NCBI GenBank assembly: GCA_029721515.1
Contig: CM056555.1
Span: 1,347,001 to 1,411,000 of the forward strand
DNA length: 64,000 nucleotides
Direction of reading: 5' to 3'
Source of the DNA: Synanceia verrucosa
Taxonomy: Eukaryota; Chordata; Actinopteri; Perciformes; Synanceiidae
Numbering within the stretch: position 1 is the first letter of the stretch; the number at the start of each line of letters is the position of its first letter. Below are positions 12,056 to 22,421 of this stretch, piece by piece. Position numbers and translations under genes: made by a program. The notes beneath the pieces were generated by a model, which saw only the letters and a list, made by a program, of their open reading frames with translations, was not told the DNA's origin and ran no database searches.

Positions 12056-12229
12056 GTGTGCAGCTGGTGGACCTCATTACAGACTGAACGACACAAACCC
12101 ACTCTGCTTTTTATATCAAGAGGAAGTTCTGACTAATGAGGCTGGTGTTAGTCTGAATTCATACTGTAGCCATGAGCTCAGTATGGGAGGTTTGGGGAAG
12201 TATGACTGATTTAGATCTTGAAAACACAT

Positions 12230-12230
12230 G

Positions 12231-12262
<32 letters not shown>
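12230..12262. repeat. (AAT)n microsatellite
   Basis: About eleven ATA/AAT triplets in the spacer between the Ig-domain gene and ndufaf5. The rest of 12,056-13,032 shows no exon or array. Confidence 0.9.
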
Positions 12263-13032
12263 CGCTCCATAAACGCAGCTGGAAAAAGTATTCAGAGCCT
12301 TTATTTCAGTGTAACAGCACCTTGTGAAAATACTCTGCAAAAGAGCGTATGATAAGTAATCATAGTGCAGTAAAAGGTTGCCTGTCAGTGTTTTCAAGAT
12401 AATATCTGACATTACTTGATTAATATTACTGCTGTAGATGATTTAACTCCTTTATTGGCTGGTTTACTAAACAGAGAGGCATGAGACCTGTTCTGTTAGA
12501 ACCACTTATCTCTTGCTTTGTGACGATGCATGAGGCTTTTTTTTTTAACAGTTTATTTAGCTTTAAGAAGGAGAATAAATTTCTTAAATGACAGGAAATA
12601 ACTGAATAATTTAACATCTTAATCAAACAATAAGAATGTGCTGCATTTATATTATATTTTAGCATTACATATATCATCTAGATTAAAGAATAGGCACAAA
12701 CTGGTGGATTAACTATTACAGAAATCAATACTGTTTATTTGGGGCAGAGGTGGTGAATACCTGACACTGTGTGGTGGTCTAGTAAATTAAATTAGTGGTT
12801 TAACTGGTTTGTTTGGGATGAGTAATTTCAGATACAGTAGACTTGCCCCAGAAAAATAAGGTTTTGCGTCCACTGGCCTTTTCAGCTTTCCTGCACAGCA
12901 ACCCTCCCAACTTGATTTTCATCTGCCATATGGTTAAATGAGTCAATGTTTATTTATAAGTCATCATCTCATTGGCTGTGGATTTCTAAAAGTGAATTTC
13001 CTGTGAGAGGAAACATGAAGTTCTCATACTGC

Positions 13033-13038
13033 TTTATT
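13033..13038 (-). terminator. Candidate poly(A) signal of ndufaf5
   Basis: AATAAA on the minus strand, about 95 bases after the ndufaf5 stop codon. A second one lies at 12949-12954. Confidence 0.4.
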
Positions 13039-13129
13039 CCAGACAATAATACAACGCACTGTTACTAATTCACAGAAAAAACATTGTTAAATAAAATATA
13101 TTATTTATAATCTGCAGCTGTTTGTTGGC

Positions 13130-16100
13130 TCATGATGACGTGTTTGTGTTGGTTGGCTGGCTGATTTTTGATAAATCACCAAAAGACACGTTGGCGGAGC
13201 CTCGTTTTGCTGGTTTGGCCTGAAAAGGAGGTCAGGTTTAAGAAAAAACAAACATGGTGATGCGTTACAAAGCAGTGCATTACTGTAATCAGATTACATT
13301 TGTGTTAGTAATCACACTACAGTTACTAATCAAATATCATGTTGTTACTCTACATCCTTTAACTCTGTGTAACAGGAGGACAAAGAAAAACAAATGCTGT
13401 CTGTCCTCCTTTTATTACAGTGAGGAGCTTTACTTTGAAATTATCTGATGTCTATCTTCCTTTTATTACAGTGAGGAGCTTTACTTTGAACTTATCTGAT
13501 GTCTATCTCCCTTTCATTACAATAAGGAGCTTTACTTTGACTGATATCTGACTTTACTTTGAACTTATCTGATGTCTATCTTCCTTTCATTACAGTGAGG
13601 AGCTTTACTTTGAACTTATCTGATGTCTATCTCCCTTTCATTACAATAAGGAGCTTTACTTTGAAATTATCTGCTGTCTGTCCTCCTTTTATTACAGTGA
13701 GGAGATTTACTTTGAAATTATCTGATGTCTATCTCCCTTTCATTACAATAAGGAGCTTTACTTTGAAATTATCTGATGTCTATCTTCCTTTCATTACAGT
13801 GAGGAGCTTTACTTTGAAATTATCTGATGTCTATCTCCCTTTCATTACAATAAGGAGCTTTACTTTGAAATTATCTGATGTCTATCTTCCTTTTATTACA
13901 GTAAGGAGCTTTACTTTGAAATTATCTGATGTCTATCTTCCTTTCATTACAGTAAGGAGCTTTACTTTGAAATTATCTGATGTCTATCTTCCTTTCATTA
14001 CAGTAAGGAGCTTTACTTTGAAATTATCTGATGTCTATCTTCCTTTCATTACAGTGAGGAGCTTTACTTTGAACTTATCTGATGTCTATCTCCCTTTCAT
14101 TACAATAAGGAGCTTTACTTTGAAATTATCTGCTGTCTGTCCTCCTTTTATTACAGTGAGGAGATTTACTTTGAAATTATCTGATGTCTATCTCCCTTTC
14201 ATTACAATAAGGAGCTTTACTTTGAAATTATCTGATGTCTATCTTCCTTTCATTACAGTGAGGAGCTTTACTTTGAAATTATCTGATGTCTATCTCCCTT
14301 TCATTACAATAAGGAGCTTTACTTTGAAATTATCTGATGTCTATCTTCCTTTTATTACAGTAAGGAGCTTTACTTTGAAATTATCTGATGTCTATCTTCC
14401 TTTCATTACAGTAAGGAGCTTTACTTTGAAATTATCTGATGTCTATCTTCCTTTCATTACAGTAAGGAGCTTTACTTTGAAATTATCTGATGTCTATCTT
14501 CCTTTCATTACAGTAAGGAGCTTTACTTTGAAATTATCTGATGTCTATCTTCCTTTCATTACAGGAAGGAGCTTTACTTTGAAATTATCTGATGTCTATC
14601 TTCCTTACATTACAGTAAGGAGCTTTACTTTGAAGTTATCTGATGTCTATCTTCCTTTCATTACAGTAAGGAGCTTTACTTTGAAATTATCTGATGTCTA
14701 TCTTCCTTTCATTACAGTAAGGAGCTTTACTTTGAAATTATCTGATGTCTATCTTCCTTTCATTACAGTAAGGAGCTTTACTTTGAAATTATCTGCTGTC
14801 TCTGAAGGTTCTCTCTGGAGTTTGTGTTCAGTTTGTCCTTTCTGGGCTACTGTAGAAACATGGTGGACTCTGTGAACAGGATCTCTCTATGTCGATATAC
14901 TCTATCACATTTCAGCTAATAGATCGGCCCACATGTTATGAACACCTGTCTCACCTGAGACTCATGAGGCTTCCAGCCAATCATGTAGAGGATCTGGAAG
15001 GTGGCAGGGATGGAGCCGTCTTCACTCCCGTACATCTCTGAAACATTTTCAAACAAACACGATGAAGCCAAACACCGTCCTTATAACTACTGATAAAGCC
15101 AGGCTAGTAGTTTCCCTCTGCTTCCAGTCTTTGCGCTAAGCTAGGCTAGTAGTTTCCCTCTGCTTCCAGTCTTTGCGCTAAGCTAGGCTAGTAGTTTCCC
15201 TCTGCTTCCAGTCTTTGCGCTAAGCTAGGCTAGTAGTTTCCCTCTGCGTCCAGTCTTTGTGCTAAACTAGGCTAGTAGTTTCCCTCTGCTTCCAGTCTTT
15301 GTGCTAAGCTAGGCTAGTAGTTTCCCTCTGTTTCCAGTTTTTCTGCTAAGCTAGGCTAGTAGTTTCCCTCTGCTTCCAGTCTTTGCGCTAAGCTAGGCTA
15401 GCAGTTTCCCTCTGCTTCCAGTCTTTGCGCTAAGCTAGGCTAGTAGTTTCACTCTGCGTCCAGTCTTTGTGCTAAGCTAGGCTAACCAGTACATCTAGTG
15501 CTGCATTTGAGTCCAACTTTGAGACACTTTACTTGAGTATTTCCATTTCATGCTGCTTTGTACTTCTCATCAAAATCTAAATCTCCAGAGGAAAATATTG
15601 TTGTTTTTGTTTTATTACACTCATTTTGACATGTGGTGTTTCACAGAATATTAATTCAAAATATAACCGATAATCACTTCTGTGTTATTTTTTGTATTAA
15701 TTTATTCAGCAGTATATAGAGGATTAAAAATGGACTCCACCTTCACCAGCTGAAATATTAAAGTGAATTTAATCAGCAGGACCTTTACTGCCTTTACTTG
15801 TAACTGATTCTTTCCACCCTGCTGTTTACTGCTTTTACTTCAGTCTGAGTGCTTCTTTTCCATGAAAGAGGAAGTTAAAGCAGCACAGATATAAAAGTCT
15901 ATTTCAGGCTGATTGTGACATGTCGGTGGGGAATAACTGAGGTCAAAAGGCACCAGAGAGATCCTTGTAATAAAGGACACAGTAGAAAACATGAGGAAAA
16001 AAACAGAAATATCAGAAATACAGCCTGAAGTGAAGTCACACCTGTTAAACAAAGTTTGCACACTTTTCCCTGATTAAGATATAAATCCTCAAAAACACAA

Positions 16101-19100
16101 ATATAGGAAACAGTGCTTTCCTGGGGACTATTTTCAGTGGCGGATTAATCAGCGCAGCTCTATGGCACAGAGGAAGAAGACATATTTGTAGTCCAGCTGT
16201 GAATAAACATGTAAAATCCTAGACATATTTCTATGGCTGTTTGTGTTTTTTCATGATTTAACATCACTCTCCATAAACACTCACCTTTATAAATAGCTGC
16301 TGCTGCTAATACGGTGTCTCTGTGCAACAGAGCTCTCCTGTTCCAGGCACAGTTACTCTCACCCATACCTACAAAATATGGAAATACAAGTATGCACGTG
16401 ATGAAGAAAAAGAAGGCCTGTTAGTAATATAACACATATATAAAATGTTATGTTCACTGTAGCTCCCTAGAGCTTAAATTCAGCCCAATAACTGAACTAA
16501 AGGGAAGGTCAGTATACAAGTTGACACAGGTGTCACATATCCAGGTGGTTTGAAGATGCAGATGAATTCATATATGAACACAGAGCAGTCGGCACCTTGT
16601 AGGTCGCTCATGACTTCAGTGATTCCTGGATAGTGAACCTGAACTTCATCAATGTCCTGAAACACAGAGACACGTTTAAATGTTTTGAAAATTAAAAAAA
16701 AAACATGTTCTAATCTCATATGATTTACATTTTTCAGTCTTTATTATTATTCTATACAGTATGTCGTTGTACACTATTTACATTGTTCATCTCCCTTAAG
16801 ACTTTATTTATTTATTCCCAAGAGGGAATTTAATTTCTTCTGTGTAAGATTTTTGAAGGGATAAAATTAAGTTTTAATCTACATAAAATACTTATTTCAT
16901 AGTATGTTTTCTTATTTTATGTATAGTTTAGGTTCAATATCGACCTCACTTCTACAGCAAGAATGATGTGTCAGTATTATTCCATACAATGTGTAGTTGT
17001 ATAATGTCTATTTTCCTCAGGGGTGTCAAACTCACTTCTGTTCATGAGCTCAGTTTTTTGAAATTATTAGTATTATTCCTTTTCTTTTTGAGTGAAGAGG
17101 AACAAGTTTGTTCTTAAAACATTCATAATTAATGAAGAATTGATTTACAAATCACATAAAAAGAGCTTGAAATGTCTCGTTGATTACGGCTAAAAACAGA
17201 CAGCTGCTTCCATCTGTTGTTTATTTTCTATCTGATAGTGGCTCTAAATATTGAACACCCTAAACTAGACAGTGTTGGGTTACGTGTATGTAACGTGATT
17301 GAAAAATTAATAACGTCATCCAGTGGGCCGGATCGGATCCTTTGATGAGCCGGTTCTGGCCCTCGGGCCGTGTGTTTGACATTAACTTCCTGTGTGTTTA
17401 ATCAAAATGAGAGCAGAGTGTTTCTCACCACAGTGAGCATGCTGAAGCCGGCCTGGCCCAGCAGGTTGCCCAGGTCTGTGACGGCGGTGTAGGGGGAGAC
17501 GTGGGGGGAGAACCCTCCCTCCCTCTCGGTCTCGGCGAGTTGCAGCGAGCAGCGCAGCTCGTACAGCGTTTCCCCGCCCGCCATCGCCCCGATGAACACC
17601 CCGTCCGGCTTCAGCACCTGGTGGATCTGAGGACAGGACTCAGTTACTGTTAGACACACCAGTCTGTCTGGAAACCCACAGGTGAGTCACAGCTGCTGGA
17701 GGGTCGCCGGTTCAAGTCCCTGCACAGACAAGTACGTTCCTCCTCCTGACGTGCCCTTGGGCAAGGCACTGAACCCCAAACTGCTCTGTGTATGTCACAA
17801 CCCCCTTTTATGTGCATGTGTGCAGGTATAGGTGTGTGCAATGTGTTAACAGAGTAAAAAATAAAATAACTGACTTTAGGAAGCTGGAGAGGAAGAAAAG
17901 ATGCAGAAAAGAAGTCTGACATGCATGAAAATAAATTTCAAAAAGGCAAAAACTTCCTTTCAGGAATTTCTTTATAATTTAACTGAACATTGAAAAGATT
18001 TGAAGAGGAAAATATGACATAATCCTGATTTCTCATCACAGTGGAGGAAAGTACGACCTCTAGTTTAAACTATTAACTCTCATTTTATTCCCACCTGTTT
18101 GAGAGCTCCAGGCAGGTCGTTAATCCAGTGCATACTGAATGAAGAGGGAGCAAAAAAAGAAATTAATACACACTTTAGATATAAAAATATAAAAAAAATA
18201 TATATGATCTAAAGATGCTTCAGTGAAGAACAACTGTAGTTTAAGAGTGGAGTGTTTTGGCCACAGTGGCATAATTACTACTACTACTGTTTTATTTGGA
18301 CAATCTAAAACTACAACATATAAAAAATAGCAAATAATATGAATTGCAGGAAGAGACAGGAACCCCACATGGCTTATGTGAAGCCTGCAACTAAATAATG
18401 TTAAAATATTAATAATAGCAATATAATAACAGACTAAATAATGTAGTATAAAGAAAACAGTATGACATAATAGTTATAGGCAAAGTATTGAACAAGATAT
18501 TAATCATAATAACAGTAGGTGGGGTGTGTGGTAATAAAAAGTACATGAATGTGTCCTTAGATTTAGTGTTTTTAACAGTTCAGATGAAATAATTGGAGGA
18601 AAAACTTGAGCTCTGGGAAACTGTAAATACATTTTTGTCTGTGTTTTCTAATTAATCCATCATAAATAATTGATTAAAAGGGAAACATTAGTCACATTCC
18701 TCATTGCATTGAACTAGAGATGGAAAGAACAAACGTGTTGCAGCTGCTGCAGTTTTGAGAAATTTCTGATTTAATCGCTCGCTGAACTCTGTGATGGTTT
18801 AAACCATAACCATAAAGAAATGTGTTAAAAATGTAAACGTGAAGACAAATGCTGCTTCTTCAGGTTTGATGTTGAATGTAGTTTGAAAATGACTGGATTT
18901 CTGTTTCTATTAAAAGGCTCAGTGAGGTCTTGCCACCATCTTTTGACAGACAGCATCTTCCTCTGATGATCCTTCCATGTAGAATAATCGATTATTGTGT
19001 ATTAATCACCTCAAGCTGCTCAGCACCAGGTCAAAGGTGTTTTCTTTAAACGGCAGGAACTCCTCGTCAGCAAGAACACAATGAGTCGGGATCTCACTCG

Positions 19101-20570
19101 TTCTTCTCTGCTTCTGAAAATCAGACGTAAAAAATAAATTAAATAAATATTAATAAATACATCACGAATCCCTAGTGACTGATGGTAGGTGAGCAGAACA
19201 GTTAGAGAGTTCATCACATAAACGTCATTTCTACAGATGCATGAATATGTGATGTGATTTGTGATTCACCAGAGTTTTGTCTGAGGTGTCTGTCAGGATC
19301 AAACGCTCCACAACATCCTGAAACACCAACAAGAAAGAACACCGAGTCAGCTGTGTGGAGATGTCACTCAATTAATGAGATGAGTTGAGAGCAGGTGCTG
19401 TACTTTGCTTAAATGCTCTGCAATGTGACTTTTCCCACCGCCGATGTCCAGAGCCAGAGGAAACGTCCTGAGGAGGCAGGAAGAGGAAGGACGTCAGAGG
19501 AGGAAACGAACCTGTGTCAGGACAGAAACCAGCCGTCTGGTCACAAACCCACCTCGCTATGTCGTACACTCGATCTGCCACTCGGCTGCCGACCTGCACG
19601 ACAGAGAAACATGAAGCATCTTTCCTCTGGTGTCACTTTCTGTACATTTCAAAATAAAACAGACACACGATGGTCCACTCTCTGATTTTATTCTGTACTG
19701 GTTATATCATCTCACTGTTTCACCCTCCCATTTTTATTTTATTTGTTTTGTGACAACAAAAATATGTATGATTGGATATGTGACAACAAAGCTAATTGTT
19801 AATAATTTCATTATCAAATATTCAGACCTCAGCGTCATTTCTGCACATCATAAAAGCTATTAGCTAATTAGCTATTATTTAATTTATGATAAAACAATAA
19901 AAAAATCAACAACATTGAATATTAAAGTGTATTAACTAATGAATAAATACATAAATAATTTATATTTTTGAATCAAAAACTGCCTTTTTAATTTAAATAA
20001 TTCAAAGGAGTAGGAAGAACATGTTTTACATGAACTTTCTGCAAAATTGACTACTTTTCTTAAATCTTAATATAATATAAATATAATATATTATATTATA
20101 TATATATTAATATATAATATATATATATTATAATATATATTAATATAATAATACTTAAATCGACTCTGTACTTATATACACTCCTGGCTGTTTACATAAC
20201 AGGCACAATAGATCTTATAACTTTTCATTAGTTTGCACTTATAAGGAGCAGACATGAAAATGTGTCCTGTTCATGAGAAGAAAAGGACAGGTACTGTCTA
20301 CTGGAGGGAAAGGAGCACCTCGTCCTTCAGGTAGTCGTACTGGTGGCTGTCCTGCAGTGATGCTGCCCACTTCTTCTGGCTCTTCTTCATCTCCCTGTTG
20401 AACACATTCATGGAGCCTCTGCCCGACCCAGACACCCCTCTGCGGGGCTCAGAGCCCGGCCACGACCGCAGTCTGCAGCCGGAGGACCGGATCCAGCTCC
20501 AGCTGCCCGGGGAGGCCGCAGGAGAGGAGCCGGCTGCCCGCAGGACTCTGAGAGTCACTCCGCTGCTCAT
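13130..20570 (-). CDS. ndufaf5: Arginine-hydroxylase NDUFAF5, mitochondrial complex I assembly factor
   Basis: Eleven coding exons: 20570-20319, 19593-19553, 19467-19404, 19317-19270, 19113-19010, 18134-18095, 17626-17429, 16656-16596, 16368-16285, 15037-14955, 13219-13130. They sum to 1065 bases (354 residues); the human protein has about 345. The N-terminus is arginine- and serine-rich like a mitochondrial targeting peptide, then MNVFNREMKKSQKKWA. Exon 3 carries the SAM-binding motif region ALDIGGGKSHIAEHL. Later blocks are LADEEFLPFKENTFDL, MHWINDLP, KPDGVFIGAMAGGETLYELR and MGESNCAWNRRALLHRDT. NDUFAF5 is a SAM-methyltransferase-fold protein of the mitochondrial matrix reported to hydroxylate an arginine of NDUFS7 during early complex I assembly. 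The final short exon was found only because AKPAKRGSANVSFGDL matches the family C-terminus; it lies beyond a 51-bp minisatellite. Exon 1 uses a weak GTGCTC donor. Confidence 0.95.
13395..14800. repeat. 51-bp minisatellite in the last intron of ndufaf5
   Basis: About 27 copies of a 51-base unit (start 'tgatgtctatcttcctttca', then acag, 'gaggagctttactttgaa'). From 13570 to 14793 there are exactly 24 units with no length change. A 22-base insertion lies before that, near 13548-13569. Because 51 is a multiple of three and one frame has no stop, the plus strand carries a 438-codon open frame (13559-14875), which I take as a by-product. A nine-unit (459-base) block is duplicated within the array. 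The array is antisense to ndufaf5 coding. Confidence 0.97.
15101..15482. repeat. 42-bp minisatellite in ndufaf5 intron
   Basis: Nine units of 42 bases without length change, each with 'ggctagtagtttccctctg', then a tcca core, then 'gtctttgcgctaagct'. It lies 64 bases upstream (in gene direction) of exon 10. The unit is the reverse complement of part of the fish dispersed repeat seen at 61,828 and 63,085 (agcttagcataaagactgg). Confidence 0.95.
17018..17386. mobile_element. Non-autonomous hAT-like DNA transposon remnant
   Basis: Begins CAGGGGTGTCAAACTCA and ends with the inverted-looking ccctcgggccgtgtgtttgaca, giving short inverted ends TGTCAAACTCA and TGTCAAACACA about 360 bases apart. The 'gtgggccggatc...ctcgggcc' wording is typical of a widespread vertebrate hAT-type repeat as I remember it. 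It lies between ndufaf5 exons 7 and 8 and has no transposase. Confidence 0.6.
17680..17830 (+). mobile_element. tRNA-derived SINE fragment
   Basis: Contains an exact RNA polymerase III B-box (GGTTCAAGTCC, 17709-17719). Downstream is 'cccttgggcaaggcactgaa', a phrase shared by many fish SINEs. It lies in the intron just upstream (in gene direction) of ndufaf5 exon 7. No intact tRNA cloverleaf is evident, so it is not a tRNA gene. Confidence 0.7.
20050..20160. repeat. AT-rich palindromic microsatellite
   Basis: Degenerate (AT)n/(TAATA)n sequence able to fold on itself, in ndufaf5 intron 1. Confidence 0.85.
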
Positions 20571-21574
20571 GGTGCGGCTTTAAAATCCAGACTTTCTGAT
20601 TTCTCACCCTGTGGACATGTGAAGGCTTCCTGTCCTCCACACTGACTGACCTCAGAGGAGAGGAGGAGAGAAAATGTGGACTGGATCTGCTGCTGCAGCT
20701 GGACTCATTAGAAACAATGGAACCGGACTAGAGACCGGAACTGGACTAAAATAAATAAAATGTAAACCACATTTACTAAAAATACTGCAGCTGTTTCTGA
20801 TATCATCAGTACAAATATCTACCATCTACATATGACTTATTCCATATAAAATGTAAGTGTTTCTTGAATGATAATATACTGATATATATTAAATAAGATA
20901 TCATATTATGTAAAACCATTTGACTCCAGACTTATTATTATACCGTTTAGACTCTTCAAGATTCAAAATTCAAGGTGTTTATTGTCAAATATGCTCAGAA
21001 ACAAGAGTGACACTTGGTAGTAAAATCCTTAATTTGTGCCAACTGAAATAACTTAACAATAACCTTAACCTCAAGCAAATAAAATAAAAGAAATACAAAG
21101 AAGGCAAGAACTGTCCAAAAGGCAGAGTACAGTCAAAGATAGATTCTGGTTATTGTGCAATACTGTAGCTTTTTAGTGCTTTAATTAGCAGTTTAATGTG
21201 CAAGAGTCACAGATATGTATGTACAGTAAATGGTAGATATGAATTAAAAAAATATAGAAATTTACAGAAGTTTGTGAGAGTAAATGAAATAGACGTCTAA
21301 TAGAGTGCAGACAAATATCAAACTCAACAAATAAAAATAATAGAAATAAAAACTTGTCTGAACTTTTTTTTAAAAAGAATACTAGCTACTGATTTTAATG
21401 TATATAAAATATTTCTTGCGCTTAATCAGAAAAATGCGCATGAACAACAAATGAAACTTGACGCTTACTGTATTTTTTAATATTTGCGATACATGTTGTT
21501 AAATGTATCTGTAAGCAGCGTTTTGTAAATATAGCGTGCTTTTCCTCGTTTGTCCCACATCGCTTGCCGTAAAG
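20571..21574. other. Spacer between divergent ndufaf5 and esf1
   Basis: The first 200 bases are the likely 5' leader and promoter of ndufaf5. The part 20,950-21,340 resembles a dispersed repeat (ttattgtcaaat, then attgtgcaat) distantly like 420-560. No coding exon is seen. Confidence 0.55.
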
Positions 21575-21656
21575 AAAAAACCCGGAAGTAGAAAAAGTGT
21601 TACGGGAGAGTTGCATGCTGGGAAAACACGTGTCGTCGAGGACCAGGGAGAATCTG
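21575..21656 (+). promoter_or_regulatory. Probable esf1 promoter and non-coding first exon
   Basis: An ETS/GABP-type core (cccggaagta, 21581-21590) is followed by GCATGCTGGGA (21613-21623), the reverse complement of the TCCCAGCATGC half of the ZNF143 motif. A plausible donor (CTG|GTACAT) follows at 21656/21657. The matching acceptor is ttgtgtttgtcag ending at 22412, placing the start codon ten bases into the next exon. Such promoters are typical of housekeeping genes. The transcription start itself is inferred. Confidence 0.55.
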
Positions 21657-22421
21657 GTACATTTTTACATTTCTTTTTATTTTAAAGCGCACTTCTAAAG
21701 CTATTCATGATATAAGTTTACAGTTAGTTGTTCCGTAGTGGGCGTAGTGTCAGTGTGGGTTTCCGCCATTAGCGTCCGTCTTCTCTGTTCGGACATTTTG
21801 TTTGTTTACATGGACAGTTTACTAAAAGTGAACCACAGCAGGTTACCTCAGTTTAATAGTTTAGTTAAAGCAACTGTCTTCAAACCGGTTCGTCAGTTGT
21901 TTTCATGGTAAAATGCTGTTTTCTGTCGGTTATATTAAATATTAAGTCCAAGTTATTTAACGTCACAAGTACAAGTACTGTGGAAATACTTCACTAGGAG
22001 TAAAAAAAATCAGCATTTAAAGTAGGATGTTTTCCTCATCAATCCTTCAGTTTATCACACACTTTCAGCACATCTGGAGAAAATGAGTTTTTACTGGACA
22101 AGAGGGGATTAAAAAAAACTGTCATCTGAAAAGCTATCAGACAAATGCAGCGGACTAAAAAGTACAGTTTAGCTCTGATATGTTCATTGAGCCGTTTACT
22201 TTTAGTACTTGAGGTAGATTTCGTTGATAATACTTATATAATCTTACTTAAGGTTTTGGATGCTAACCCAAGCTGAAAAAAACCTGATCACTTCGTCCAG
22301 CATCATTATTCTCTACTTCCTTAAACATCAGAATCCACACAACTTATTGGCGTAGAGATAACATGATAAGAGAAAGAGGTTCAGTTGTGTTCTGTGTTGT
22401 TTGTGTTTGTCAGGTGACACC

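Noticed and set aside
13559..14875. Open frame of 438 codons on the plus strand
   Set aside because: It is the frame of a 51-bp minisatellite inside an ndufaf5 intron, with no start context, no signal or domain, and no splice support. Kept as a repeat, not a gene.
17700..17725. Possible tRNA gene from a perfect B-box
   Set aside because: No cloverleaf, no anticodon arm and fish-SINE tail sequence; called a SINE fragment.
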